Shown here: positions 9,087 through 17,821 of the stretch, piece after piece
Numbering within the stretch: position 1 is the stretch's first letter
Layout of the letters: each line of letters starts with the position of its first letter
Assembly (NCBI GenBank): GCA_025350305.1
Contig: JANXYC010000240.1
Location: 1-62,483 of the forward strand
DNA from: Cyclobacteriaceae bacterium
GTDB taxonomy: Bacteria; Bacteroidota; Bacteroidia; Cytophagales; Cyclobacteriaceae
Reading direction: 5' to 3'
Length of the DNA stretch: 62,483 nt
Made by a program: the position numbers and the translations under genes
The notes under the pieces: generated by a model
Told to the model about the DNA's origin: nothing
Database searches by the model: none
Seen by the model: only the letters and a program-made list of their open reading frames with translations

Positions 9087-11159
9087 TTGAAACCGAAACT
9101 GCATTTTCTCCTAATTCTCCTTTTCCTCACGGCAGCGTCATCCCTGACTGCTCAGCAAATCTCCAAAGAAGACACGGTACGTCTACTCAATGAAGTTGTC
9201 GTAAAGGCTTACGCCTCCGATCGTCCGTTACTGGAAGTACCGGCTGCGATTGGGGTCGTTAGGGACTTTGAACTGAATCGCTTTAACAATACCTCTATTC
9301 TTCCGGCGGTCAATATGGTAGCAGGTGTGCGAATGGAGGAACGTTCCCCCGGCAGTTATCGCTTTTCTATCCGCGGAAGTTCACTGCGCTCCCCGTTCGG
9401 TGTGCGTAATGTGAAATTCTATTGGAACGGGTTACCGTTGACCGATGGCGGAGGCAATACCTATCTCAATCTTATCGACTTTAATTCGGTGGGCAGTATG
9501 GAAATCATCAAAGGACCCGGGGCCAGCTTATACGGTGCGGGTACCGGTGGCGTGGTACTGTTACAATCTCCAAAATCCGCGAGAGATTTGAACTACTCCG
9601 CGCTGGCCGGCAGCTACGGACTGTTCAGAATTCAGGGAGGCGGTTCCGTACTTAGCACCAAAAAATTTCAAATGGACACGCGCCTGGGGTTTCAGCAGTC
9701 AGACGGCTACCGTCAGCAAACCAAAATGAACCGTTTGATGGCGCAAATCGATCTGAGAGGTTCTATCAGTACACGGAGTTTTTTGTCAGCCACGGTTTTT
9801 TCGACTCAGTTATATTATGAAACACCCGGTGGATTGACACAAGCACAATATGACAACGACCCTCGTCAAGCGCGGCCTTCTACGACAACTTCTCCCGGCG
9901 CAGTAGATCAAAAGGCTGCGGTCAATAATAAAACTACCTATGCGGGAGTTTCATTTGAACATGAATGGAATGAAAAATGGTCTACTCGCGCGGGACTATT
10001 TGGTTCCGTTACAGGATTCAAAAATCCTACTATTCGTAACTATGAAAAACGCGACGAACAAAATTGGGGTGGACGTACGGATACGTATTACAGGTTTGAT
10101 AAGCAATCCTGGAAAGGTAAGATCACTTTTGGGGCCGAGTATCAGCATTTTTACTCCCCGGTTACCGTGTATGATAATATTCTGGGAACACCGGGCAACG
10201 TGCAGACAGATGACAAACTTCGCTCAACGCTTTTTCTTAGCTTCGCACAGCTTGAACTAGACCTGCCAAAGAATTTCTATCTCACCCTGGGCGGCAGTGG
10301 CAATTTCATCAACTATAAATTTCTACGCACCTCCCTTTCTCCGGAAGTAAGACAGGAACGAAATTTTGATCCGGTTGTCTCTCCCCGCATCGCTTTGCTT
10401 AAGAAGATTTCACCGGCAATTTCTGTGTACGGAAATGTCAGCAGTGGTTTTTCACCGCCTTCGTTAGCTGAGGTAAGGCCTTCAACCGGGGCTTTTAATA
10501 ATAGTCTTAACGCAGAGCGTGGTGTGAGTTATGAAATGGGTGTAAAGGGAAAATTCTTTAACCAGGTAGAGGCAAATCTCGCCCTTTACGATTTTCGCCT
10601 CAAACAGACCATCGTCATCCAGCGCGATGCGAGCGGTGCTGATTATTTTATTAACGCAGGAGCAACGTCACAGCGCGGAGTTGAGTTAATGCTCGCCTGG
10701 TCGCCGCAACTTTCAACTGGCAAAATTTCTGCGCTGCGTGTATGGTCGAGTTATACATACAATTACTATCATTTTAAAGACTATGTGAATGACGGAAAGG
10801 ATTATTCAGGCAATGCTGTCACTGGTGTAGCGCCTAACATTCTTGTTGGGGGTGCTGATGTGCGTTTCCTAAAATTCTTCTATTTCAACTTGACAGGAAA
10901 TTATACCAACCGACTGCCACTCAATGATGCCAACACGGATTACGCTTCCGATTTTTTTCTTATCGGTGTGCGCGCTGGTTATAAATTAGATAAGAAAATA
11001 CCCCTTGAGTTTTTCCTTGGCGTGGACAATGCTCTTGATCAACGGTACAGTTTGGGGAATGATCTGAACGCCGTGGGGGGTCGCTATTACAATGCGGCGG
11101 CGGGAAGAAATTTTTATGTTGGTATTGTCGCGCGTCTGATCACCCGGCCAGATTATTAA
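9087..11159 (+). CDS. TonB-dependent outer-membrane receptor
   Basis: The 690-residue protein has a signal peptide (LHFLLILLFLTAASSLTAQ) and a TonB-box-like EVVVKAY segment. A plug domain follows (about 35-160) with RGSSLRSPFGVRNVKFYWNG and IIKGPGASLYGAGTGGVVLL, and then a 22-strand-type barrel with alternating aromatic/polar strands ending in an aromatic-rich GIVARLITRPDY. It is in the family that imports siderophores, vitamins or glycans through TonB-ExbBD. There is no adjacent SusD or iron gene to suggest the substrate. Only a TTG start is available in frame. The ATG at 9053 is out of frame. Confidence 0.93.
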   Translation: MKPKLHFLLILLFLTAASSLTAQQISKEDTVRLLNEVVVKAYASDRPLLEVPAAIGVVRDFELNRFNNTSILPAVNMVAGVRMEERSPGSYRFSIRGSSLRSPFGVRNVKFYWNGLPLTDGGGNTYLNLIDFNSVGSMEIIKGPGASLYGAGTGGVVLLQSPKSARDLNYSALAGSYGLFRIQGGGSVLSTKKFQMDTRLGFQQSDGYRQQTKMNRLMAQIDLRGSISTRSFLSATVFSTQLYYETPGGLTQAQYDNDPRQARPSTTTSPGAVDQKAAVNNKTTYAGVSFEHEWNEKWSTRAGLFGSVTGFKNPTIRNYEKRDEQNWGGRTDTYYRFDKQSWKGKITFGAEYQHFYSPVTVYDNILGTPGNVQTDDKLRSTLFLSFAQLELDLPKNFYLTLGGSGNFINYKFLRTSLSPEVRQERNFDPVVSPRIALLKKISPAISVYGNVSSGFSPPSLAEVRPSTGAFNNSLNAERGVSYEMGVKGKFFNQVEANLALYDFRLKQTIVIQRDASGADYFINAGATSQRGVELMLAWSPQLSTGKISALRVWSSYTYNYYHFKDYVNDGKDYSGNAVTGVAPNILVGGADVRFLKFFYFNLTGNYTNRLPLNDANTDYASDFFLIGVRAGYKLDKKIPLEFFLGVDNALDQRYSLGNDLNAVGGRYYNAAAGRNFYVGIVARLITRPDY

Positions 11160-11182
11160 GTCCTCATAGGATTTCATGAAAG

Positions 11183-11211
11183 CACAATGTCCCAAAAATT
11201 GGGGCATTGTG
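11183..11211. terminator. Hairpin between convergent genes
   Basis: CACAATGTCCC pairs with GGGGCATTGTG around AAAAATT, with one mismatch in 11. It lies between the TonB receptor (+) and the amidohydrolase remnant (-). There is no clear T-run, so it is a weaker terminator candidate. Confidence 0.5.
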
Positions 11212-11232
11212 TCAGCCATTTGTGATGATCCC

Positions 11233-11837
11233 TTACTTCTTTATCCCGGGTAAATTTTCTGGCCTCGCCTGTTCATTGGCAAATGATGGTGCCTTGTGTG
11301 GATTCGGGTACATTTCATCCAAGGTGTTTCCATCATAAAGCCTTCCGTTCTTCATTACACTGTTGACGGAGTTTGTATTGCGAATATTCTCCAACGGGTT
11401 TTTATCAAGCACAACCAGATCGGCAAGTTTGCCAGCCTCAATGCTGCCGAGATCCCCATCTAAGCCAAGCGCCCGTGCACCGTGCAGCGTGGCTACTTTC
11501 AAAGCATCGTGATTGCTCATACCGCCGGAGGCATTTTCAGTAGCGTAGTAATGGTTTTCCGCCCAAGGACCCCCGTACGCTACCAGCAACGTTGGGGTAT
11601 AGGTCATTTTTGCTTCTGCAATGGCTGTGACCATATCCTTGTACAAAGGATAAATTGGCAATGCATGTTCATGACCTGGATAACCGTCAATGAGATTGGT
11701 CAGGTTGAGTTTAAAATCCAATCCGCCTTCGGTCGTAGGCATTAGGCTCTGCTCTTTCGCAGCCTGGATAATCCACTGACGCAAACGATTCGTGCCATAT
11801 ACGTGAATCCGGTGGAGAATTTGAAGAGTGAGTAGCC
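11233..11837 (-). pseudogene. 5'-truncated amidohydrolase (TolB/amidohydrolase-type C-terminus)
   Basis: About 200 codons of the C-terminal part of an amidohydrolase remain: GYPGHEHALPIYPLYKDM, then LKVATLHGARALGLDGDLGS and IEAGKLADLVVLDKNPLENI, the classic end of the metal-dependent hydrolase fold. The frame is open upstream of the first possible start (TTG 11784) and still looks homologous (HRIHVYGTNRLRQW). It then runs into the end of the CBS gene with no start codon or signal peptide. Family members with this tail are normally several hundred residues longer and exported. The piece therefore looks like a deletion remnant, not a working enzyme. The stop codon is intact. Confidence 0.75.
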
Positions 11838-12503
11838 TCAGATGTTCAAATATTTCATCAGCATATCCAGTCGCTCTTTGCTGTCGTCATCGTGGGGAGC
11901 TTCTTGATAACGGCCGATAACCCGATAGCCAAAGCGCTCCAGGGTGGCGACGATACGCGAAAGATCCATTTGGTTGATTTTTAGTGTGACTTTGATTTTT
12001 CCCCGGTCGAGCGGATCCTCCATCATGGTACTGCTTATGATTTTTGCTTTGTTTTCTTCCACATAGCGGCTTATTTCCGCCAGGGAATAATCAATCAAAT
12101 CCATTGATAATACGAGGATTCCGCCGGGCATTTGCACAGAGGCACTTTGTGCAAAGGAGGCCATAATATCTTGTATGGTAATGATTCCTGCGTAGTGACC
12201 TTCTTCATTCAGGACGCCCACAATGTTAAGTTTGTGTTCTCCTGCGATCCGAAGGATGTCAAAAAAATGAGAATCGGATCCTACCACACAATCTTTACCA
12301 ACGAGGTCAAAATCGCCAAGGTTTTTTTCAATGTCGTTTGATTCCAGTATTATCTCTTCAGAAATGAAACCTAGCAATTGTCCGTTGTCTACTACCGGCA
12401 AGTGATTGCAGCGAAATTCTTCCATCCACACGATAGCCTTGTGCGCATCATCAGTCACTTTGAGCGGCGGCACCATGTGGTTGATAAGTTCTTCTGCAAT
12501 CAT
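11838..12503 (-). CDS. CBS-domain protein with C-terminal ACT-like region
   Basis: Two CBS motifs (about residues 8-60 and 72-125; HMVPPLKVTDDAHKAIVWM, GIITIQDIM) form a nucleotide-sensing Bateman module. Residues 145-205 (GGILVLSMDLIDYSLAEISR, then KVTLKINQMDLSRIVATLE) look like an ACT-type regulatory fold. CBS-ACT proteins of this size are common in Bacteroidota, but their ligand and partner are unknown. It ends at the truncated amidohydrolase. The start is 30 bases from the end of the alpha/beta hydrolase on the same strand, which suggests cotranscription. Confidence 0.85.
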   Translation of the reverse strand: MIAEELINHMVPPLKVTDDAHKAIVWMEEFRCNHLPVVDNGQLLGFISEEIILESNDIEKNLGDFDLVGKDCVVGSDSHFFDILRIAGEHKLNIVGVLNEEGHYAGIITIQDIMASFAQSASVQMPGGILVLSMDLIDYSLAEISRYVEENKAKIISSTMMEDPLDRGKIKVTLKINQMDLSRIVATLERFGYRVIGRYQEAPHDDDSKERLDMLMKYLNI

Positions 12504-12533
12504 TTATTTTGTATTCGTTTTAAAAATCCAACC

Positions 12534-13301
12534 TCACGCTTGAGCCGCCGACGTCATTAAAAATTCTTCCACGATTTCATTAAATTTTTCCGGATGCTCC
12601 ATCATCGGAGCGTGACAACATTTGTCAATAAACCTTAATTTGGAGTTAGGCATGAGTCTGTTAAATTCATACGCAACCAAGGGTGGTGTAATCGTATCAT
12701 TTAATCCCCAAACCAGCAGTGTGGGAACAAGGATGGTCGGCAAATCATTGGCAAGATTATTTCGTTGTGCTGATTTGGCAATAGCCACGATACGCATGCA
12801 TTTTGGTATGCTCTTGGTCGTTTCAAAAACCTCATCCACCAATTCTTTCGAGGCGACTGCCGGATCGTAAAATGTGTAGGCAACTTTTTCACGTATGTAA
12901 TCATAGCTGCCTCGCCTGGGATACGATCCACCCATTGTATTTTCAAACAAACCCGAACTACCGGTTAGTACCAGTTTATCAACTTTCGTGCAGTTGTGAA
13001 GTGTGTATAACAAGCCTACATGACCACCCAATGAGTTTCCCAGAATTGTCATGTGGTCGAGTTTTTTTATCACGACAAATTCTTCTACGAATTTTTGCAA
13101 CCCTTCCAAGCCAGCTTCCTTTATTGGCATTTCATAAATAGGGAGCATCGGGATTACCACACGAAACTGTTTCGAAAAACGATTAACAACTCCTTCCCAG
13201 TTGCTGAGCGCTCCAAAAAGACCGTGAAGAAGCATCAGCACCTGCCCGGTGCCTTCATCTACGTATTTGAACCCGTTTACTTCCTTAACGTTGAGTGGCA
13301 T
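12534..13301 (-). CDS. Alpha/beta hydrolase
   Basis: The start is placed at ATG 13301 (MPLNVKEVNGFKYVDEG) rather than the in-frame GTG at 13313, giving 255 residues. The hydrolase core is intact: oxyanion-hole segment LLHGLFGALSNW, nucleophile elbow GNSLGGHVG (Ser near 98), Asp in VWGLNDTITPP and His in CCHAPMMEHPEKF. There is no signal peptide, so it is cytoplasmic. The substrate is unknown. It sits between a CBS protein and cvpA on the same strand. Confidence 0.88.
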   Translation of the reverse strand: MPLNVKEVNGFKYVDEGTGQVLMLLHGLFGALSNWEGVVNRFSKQFRVVIPMLPIYEMPIKEAGLEGLQKFVEEFVVIKKLDHMTILGNSLGGHVGLLYTLHNCTKVDKLVLTGSSGLFENTMGGSYPRRGSYDYIREKVAYTFYDPAVASKELVDEVFETTKSIPKCMRIVAIAKSAQRNNLANDLPTILVPTLLVWGLNDTITPPLVAYEFNRLMPNSKLRFIDKCCHAPMMEHPEKFNEIVEEFLMTSAAQA

Positions 13302-13340
13302 TGTTCTTTTCACCGATAAGTAAGCGAAAAATATCTGTAG

Positions 13341-13847
13341 TTAGAACTGCCTGAAAATTTCTTTGAAAACCGGCAAAAATCCTCCAATCCATTCGGCAGT
13401 TCGGGGGGCTAACGTGGCGGTGAATGGATATAACCACGAGCCTTCCGTCCAGGCCACTTTGGGTGTGAGCCTGAGTGAGTCGGCTATCCAAAGCACGATG
13501 CTAATCAAAAATAAAGTCTTGAATGCTCCCAATGCGCCGCCCATTGCCTGGTCTACCGTCCCAAGAAAAGATTTGTCAATCGAGTTTTTCACCAGCTTAC
13601 CTATCAAACGAACCAGCACCACAATAATTATAAAAATGGCAGCAAAAGAAAGATAGGGTAATGTGCTTTTATCCGCATTGAATTTCTCTTCAAGCAGAAT
13701 CATTCCTTCACCCATCAGTTTAAAACCGCACAATACTCCGAGCAGAATTGCCGTGAGCGATATCAGCTCCATCAAGAATCCTTCTTTATAGCCGTTCCAG
13801 GCTCCGAGTAGGACAAGGAGCCCCAGCACACTATCAGCCGGACTCAA
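13341..13847 (-). CDS. cvpA: CvpA family membrane protein
   Basis: This is a 168-residue protein with four predicted membrane helices (about 5-22, 25-45, 65-85, 100-122). It has the CvpA pattern of a glycine near the N-terminus (GAWNGYKEGFLMELISL) and the VDQAMGGALGAFK loop. CvpA is linked to colicin V production and envelope-stress tolerance in Gammaproteobacteria. In Bacteroidota the role is not established. The start overlaps the yqeY stop by 4 bases, indicating translational coupling. Confidence 0.9.
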   Translation of the reverse strand: MSPADSVLGLLVLLGAWNGYKEGFLMELISLTAILLGVLCGFKLMGEGMILLEEKFNADKSTLPYLSFAAIFIIIVVLVRLIGKLVKNSIDKSFLGTVDQAMGGALGAFKTLFLISIVLWIADSLRLTPKVAWTEGSWLYPFTATLAPRTAEWIGGFLPVFKEIFRQF

Positions 13848-14296
13848 GAAGCGAGAAGTTTTTTTACGATTTCAGAGATGACTTTTCCATCCGCTTTGCC
13901 GGCCAGGCTCTTAGTAGCAACGCCCATCACCTTACCCATGTCTTGCGGGGCTTTGGCTCCAACCTGTGTTATGATTGTTTTTATTTCAGCAGTGATTTCC
14001 TCCTCAGAAAGTTGTTTGGGCAAATACCGGCTGATAATCGCCAGTTGCAAATTCTCCCGCTGGGTCAAATCCAGCCTGCCCTCCTTTTGAAAAATCTCTG
14101 CCGACTCTTTTCGCTGCTTGGCGGCTTTCATCAACAGCTTGTTCTCAATGTCAGCGGCGAGTTCAGTACTCCCTCCCTTTTCTGTTTCGGCCAGCAGGAT
14201 CATAGACTTGATACTGCGCAAGGCATCCAGCTCTTCTTTGTTCTTGGCGAGCATCGCTTTCTTGATGTCGTTGTCGATAGTGGTTTTCAGTGACAT
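13844..14296 (-). CDS. yqeY: GatB/YqeY domain-containing protein
   Basis: ATG 14296 (MSLKTTIDNDIKKAML) gives the usual 150-residue length; an upstream GTG-type extension to 14317 is unlikely. The sequence has the YqeY pattern DALRSIKSMILLAETEKGG, then RYLPKQLSEEEI and PQDMGKVMGVATKSLAGKADGKVISEIVKKLL. The fold matches the tRNA-binding tail of GatB, and YqeY is thought to act on tRNA amidation or aminoacylation, but this is not proven. It is the first gene of a yqeY-cvpA pair. Confidence 0.93.
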   Translation of the reverse strand: MSLKTTIDNDIKKAMLAKNKEELDALRSIKSMILLAETEKGGSTELAADIENKLLMKAAKQRKESAEIFQKEGRLDLTQRENLQLAIISRYLPKQLSEEEITAEIKTIITQVGAKAPQDMGKVMGVATKSLAGKADGKVISEIVKKLLAS

Positions 14297-14314
14297 GATT
14301 GTGTATTTTCGCTT

Positions 14315-14322
14315 CAAAGTTA
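14315..14322 (-). promoter_or_regulatory. Candidate -7 element for yqeY-cvpA
   Basis: TAACTTTG on the minus strand matches TAnnTTTG exactly, 18 bases upstream of the yqeY ATG. No convincing -33 TTG is seen. Confidence 0.4.
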
Positions 14323-14368
14323 TTTTAAATTGGGTAAGGTCTCAAACCCGTATCCCAATATCATAGTT

Positions 14369-14428
14369 TTGGACTAAAGTCCATATAAGGATTTGATAAA
14401 TTGCCACGGCCTTAAAACCGTGGCAATT
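14369..14428. repeat. GGACTAAAGTCC bipartite palindrome, copy 1
   Basis: TTGGACTAAAGTCC (14369-14382) is followed by a perfect 11-bp inverted repeat AATTGCCACGG...CCGTGGCAATT (14399-14428). It lies between divergent yqeY and pdxJ. The same first module recurs at 18550 and 38371. Confidence 0.8.
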
Positions 14429-14500
14429 AAACCAAACTTATCGTGCTTTAGTTTTCTTATAATGTCAAAGGATCTCAAAATTTCTAAATGCCAAAATTAA

Positions 14501-15214
14501 ATGACGCGTCTAAGTGTCAATATTAACAAAATCGCGACCCTGCGTAACGCACGCGGGGCTAACAACCCGGACGTGAGCAAAATCGCGATGGATTGTGAGC
14601 GGTTTGGAGCCCAGGGTATCACCGTGCACCCCCGCCCGGACGAGCGCCACATTCGCTACAGCGATGTGATTCAATTAAAAGATGTGGTGACCACTGAGTT
14701 CAACATCGAAGGTTACCCGGACGAGCGCTACATGAAAATCATTCGTGAAGTAAGGCCAGCACAAGCCACCCTCGTGCCCGATCCGCCAGGTGTGCTTACC
14801 TCCAATGCCGGCTGGGACACGGTGCGCCATCAAGAATTTCTAAAGAAAATAATCAATGAAATTAAAAGTGCGGGTGTACGCGTCTCTGTTTTTGTTGATC
14901 CCGATGTTAAGATGATAGAAGGCGCTTCAACAGCAGGAAGCGACCGTATTGAACTTTACACCGAGCCTTATGCTTCACAGTATCACAAGAACCAGGAACA
15001 GGCAATCGCTGCTTACAAAGAAGCAGCCTCCATTGCGCATGCACTTGGACTCGGCCTGAATGCCGGCCATGACCTTGACCTACATAATCTTCGCTTTCTG
15101 AAACACTCGATCCCATTGCTGGATGAAGTCTCCATCGGTCATGCGCTGATTTGTGATGCGCTTTATCTGGGATTGGAAAACACGATTCAATTGTATTTGA
15201 GAGAACTTCAATAG
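14501..15214 (+). CDS. pdxJ: Pyridoxine 5'-phosphate synthase
   Basis: PdxJ condenses 1-deoxyxylulose 5-phosphate with 3-amino-2-oxopropyl phosphate in the last step of the DXP-dependent vitamin B6 pathway. The 237-residue TIM barrel shows [15 protein letters not shown] (active-site residues near the N-terminus), [18 protein letters not shown] (phosphate and histidine residues), FVDPD, and the C-terminal [13 protein letters not shown]. All catalytic segments are present and the length is typical. It has no operon partner on this strand. Confidence 0.97.
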   Translation: MTRLSVNINKIATLRNARGANNPDVSKIAMDCERFGAQGITVHPRPDERHIRYSDVIQLKDVVTTEFNIEGYPDERYMKIIREVRPAQATLVPDPPGVLTSNAGWDTVRHQEFLKKIINEIKSAGVRVSVFVDPDVKMIEGASTAGSDRIELYTEPYASQYHKNQEQAIAAYKEAASIAHALGLGLNAGHDLDLHNLRFLKHSIPLLDEVSIGHALICDALYLGLENTIQLYLRELQ

Positions 15215-15257
15215 TTGAGAATTTAGAAGCTGAGAATTTAGAAGTTGAGGGTTGATG
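15215..15257. repeat. GAGAATTTAGAAG-type intergenic repeat after pdxJ
   Basis: Three direct half-units (GTTGAGAATTTAGAAGCTGA and similar) follow the pdxJ stop. Only one arm of the palindrome seen in related copies (24203, 26553, 33610, 34463, 35116) is present here. Confidence 0.6.
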
Positions 15258-15332
15258 TGCAGCTAGCATTCAAAATCAACCAAAAAATAATCTATTTTTC
15301 TGGATAAATTCAATCGTAAGCCTTCTATCAAC

Positions 15333-15908
15333 TTGGTGACGCCGATCAAAAATCGATACTTCATTGGAATAGTTCCTCCCGCTCCACTCTTTGAGCAGGC
15401 ACGTGAACTCAAACACTACTTCCGGGACCATTTTCAAAGCAAGGCTTCCCTCAATTCGCCCCCTCATGTCACGATTCATATGCCTTTTGAATGGAAAGCT
15501 GAAAAAGAAACGGAATTGGTGAGTGCGCTTCATCGCTTTGCGTCTGGACAACCCACCATAAAAATTGTATTAAAAGATTTTAGTTGTTTCGCGCCCCGCG
15601 TCATTTTCATAAACGTCGTTCGCTCAAAAGAGCTTAGCGACATGCAACGCTCCATTCGTTTGTTTTGCAAAAAGGAACTGGGACTCTTCAATGCCGATTA
15701 TAAAGACCTTCCCTTTCATCCCCATATTACGGTTGCCTTCCGCGACCTAAAAAAATCAATGTTTACGCAAGCGTGGGAAGAGTTTAAGAACAAGAAGATT
15801 GAAGCAGATTTCCTGGTCGATCGAATCACGTTGCTGAAACATGTTGAACGAAAGTGGATGGTGGAGAAAGAATTTATGTTCGTCAATTCTCCAAGTGCCA
15901 AAGACTAA
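15333..15908 (+). CDS. 2'-5' RNA ligase family protein (2H phosphoesterase)
   Basis: This 2H-superfamily protein of about 191 residues has the two HxT signatures in place: HVTIHMPF near residue 47 and HPHITVAF near 130. The family ligates or cleaves 2',5' or cyclic phosphate bonds in RNA or nucleotides. The cellular substrate here is unknown. There is no in-frame ATG; TTG 15333 and GTG 15336 are the likeliest starts, and CTG 15300 is possible because the frame stays open back to a TAG at 15264. It lies 118 bases after pdxJ. Confidence 0.86.
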   Translation: MVTPIKNRYFIGIVPPAPLFEQARELKHYFRDHFQSKASLNSPPHVTIHMPFEWKAEKETELVSALHRFASGQPTIKIVLKDFSCFAPRVIFINVVRSKELSDMQRSIRLFCKKELGLFNADYKDLPFHPHITVAFRDLKKSMFTQAWEEFKNKKIEADFLVDRITLLKHVERKWMVEKEFMFVNSPSAKD

Positions 15909-16098
15909 ACTCTTTGTTTTTATCGTTACATCTGGGGGTTTCAAAGCGGTAAGAAAGTATTTTTGATTTGTAGGCAACCCACGGAGCGTGAAAAAATTTA
16001 CCCAATTTCCGCCGATGGTGACGAGTCTGCTAACCCCATCGTTTTTGTATTAAAAATCGCTACAAGTAAATGCCCTGCTGATGGAAATTAAAAAAATG

Positions 16099-17148
16099 TT
16101 AATCAGGCTGTAATAAAACCTTGAGACATTTATCTTTTTTGTTGGCGAACATATCGTAGCCTTCTGCCCCTTCCGAAAGTTTCAGCGTGTGAGAAAAGAT
16201 CGAAGTAAGGGCGTATTTCTTGCTCTGAACCAGCGGAATGAGTTTCTCCATTATCGCACGCGCCGGGCAACGGCCAATTTTGTAGGTAAGATTCTTATTG
16301 TAAGCCTCCGTTGGTGAAAAAGCAAGATGCTGTTCGGTGCAAACCCCGACTGATGAGATAATTCCTCCAGGGCGCACGAGTTCCATAGCGAGCCGGACGG
16401 CAGCACGGCTTCCGACCGCTTCCATAATCCCATCAGCGCCACGGCCCTCCGTCGCTTCGTGAATGACTTCCCCGGCAGAAGAAACGCTTCCATCAATTGT
16501 CACTGCTCCAAATTTTGCTGCCATCGCCAGGCGAGCTGGTACGGAATCAATCGCGTAAATTTTTTGGCCCCCGGATTCGATAGCACCGATGATCGTCATG
16601 AGTCCTACAGGTCCGCAACCAATTACCGCGTACATACCATTCGGTTTGATCTCTGCCTGCTGGGCACAGAAAAATCCAGTGGAAAGAATATCACCCAACA
16701 ACAGACCTTCTTTCAACGAAATGCCTTCGGGAATTTTCATAAGCGTGCTGTCAGCCAGAGGCACGCGTACATATTCGGCTTGTCCGCCGTGGAGGCCGTT
16801 TCCGTGTTCGATCCAGCCGTATAATTGATTATAAATGCAGCGACACGTCAGACCGATGCGACAGTAGTAGCATTGGCCACAACTGGTAGTGAATGGGCTC
16901 ATTACAACATCGCCCTTTCGGTGGATGCGAACATCCTTTCCGACATCCACAATCTCGCCGGCAAACTCGTGACCCATGGCTGTGCCCGCATCAATTCCTT
17001 TTTCATGTTCATGATACACGTGGAGATCCGAGCCACAAATAGCGCAGGCTTTCACTTTTACAATTGCATCGGCAGGAAAAATAATTTGTGGATCAGCGAT
17101 TGATTCGTAATGGATCTGATGTTTTCCGTGGAAGGTGAGGGCGTGCAT
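16099..17148 (-). CDS. Zinc-dependent alcohol dehydrogenase (MDR family)
   Basis: The 349-residue medium-chain dehydrogenase has a catalytic zinc site (CAICGSDLH, Cys near 36; GHEFAGE, His-Glu). The structural zinc loop is SCGQCYYCRIGLTCRC, and the NAD(P) Rossmann fold is seen in AVIGCGPVGLMTIIGA. The closest named types are sorbitol/threonine-dehydrogenase-like or formaldehyde-dehydrogenase-like enzymes; the substrate cannot be assigned. No pathway neighbours help. Length and all metal ligands are intact. Confidence 0.9.
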   Translation of the reverse strand: MHALTFHGKHQIHYESIADPQIIFPADAIVKVKACAICGSDLHVYHEHEKGIDAGTAMGHEFAGEIVDVGKDVRIHRKGDVVMSPFTTSCGQCYYCRIGLTCRCIYNQLYGWIEHGNGLHGGQAEYVRVPLADSTLMKIPEGISLKEGLLLGDILSTGFFCAQQAEIKPNGMYAVIGCGPVGLMTIIGAIESGGQKIYAIDSVPARLAMAAKFGAVTIDGSVSSAGEVIHEATEGRGADGIMEAVGSRAAVRLAMELVRPGGIISSVGVCTEQHLAFSPTEAYNKNLTYKIGRCPARAIMEKLIPLVQSKKYALTSIFSHTLKLSEGAEGYDMFANKKDKCLKVLLQPD

Positions 17149-17211
17149 GAATAGTTGCCGGATTTTGGTTGCTGGTTCTAAGGCCGGGACAAGATGACTA
17201 AAAAGAGTTAT

Positions 17212-17319
17212 TCATTCAAAGTGAACAAAGTCCGGGCGATCAACATCAATGATCAGCAGTTTTTCATCCTTGTTATTCCCAATCCACTTTTCGCAATGTT
17301 CGCTGAGGGTTTTCAAAGT
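17212..17319 (-). pseudogene. Duplicated C-terminal fragment of a deoxynucleoside kinase
   Basis: On the minus strand 35 codons read TLKTLSEHCEKWIGNN, then KLLIIDVDRPDFVHFE and a stop. The intact kinase at 17822 has YLKTLNEHYEKWIGQY and KLLIIDVNRLDFVERVEDF at its own C-terminus. The DNA is also closely similar (17222-17320 against 17905-18010). The fragment ends early at a TGA. It overlaps the last bases of the lipoprotein gene, so the lipoprotein is sandwiched between a kinase remnant and the kinase. This points to a tandem duplication followed by decay or insertion. Confidence 0.75.
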
Positions 17320-17738
17320 TGCTTCAGACTTATCCGTCCAGACCCGATCAATGTAAGAGTATCGCTCTTGATGGTATAGTCAGTCAGTTTCGGAACAAGT
17401 TGGGTCATGGCGTTGGCAAAGTCAGAGTCACAGCATACCTTGGAGCACCCATACCAATCAATTAATATTTTTCCAGCTTCAGGAATAGCGTAGAATCCCA
17501 TACAGTCGTTCACGTCAAGAATAAAAGTCAATTCTTTTCTACTGGTAAAAACGAAAGTGTATGCTTTGGGATTTTTTTGAGGTTGACTTGCTCCAGGTGT
17601 AGTAATGCTCAGGACTTCCCATTTGTGAACAATAAAAGTTATGTCCCCTGGAACAACAACATTATCTTTTTTGCAGGCCCAAGGAGGCATACAAAACAAA
17701 ACAATTATGAATACAATGATCCTTGTTATGCGGCTCAT
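17313..17738 (-). CDS. Small lipoprotein, lipocalin/META-like
   Basis: The start is taken as ATG 17738 (MSRITRIIVFIIV), giving 141 residues. The signal peptide ends in a lipobox-like PPWAC. The rest is a small beta-rich domain (VHKWEVLSITTPG, YTFVFTSRKELTFILDVNDCMG, GKILIDWYGCSKVCCDSD), similar to the lipocalin/META-type lipoproteins of Bacteroidota. It has four cysteines after the lipid-attachment site. Function unknown. It lies between the intact kinase gene and a kinase fragment. Confidence 0.72.
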   Translation of the reverse strand: MSRITRIIVFIIVLFCMPPWACKKDNVVVPGDITFIVHKWEVLSITTPGASQPQKNPKAYTFVFTSRKELTFILDVNDCMGFYAIPEAGKILIDWYGCSKVCCDSDFANAMTQLVPKLTDYTIKSDTLTLIGSGRISLKQL

Positions 17739-17821
17739 CGCGCTGGTCAAATCCTATTCCAAGGTAAATCAAAATCTGAAAATCCGGAAAGAATAGTCTT
17801 TTCAATTTATGTTAAAAAATC

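Noticed and set aside
17194-17379. Plus-strand 61-codon ORF near the kinase fragment
   Set aside because: It is the complement of the duplicated kinase tail and the end of the lipoprotein gene, not a gene.
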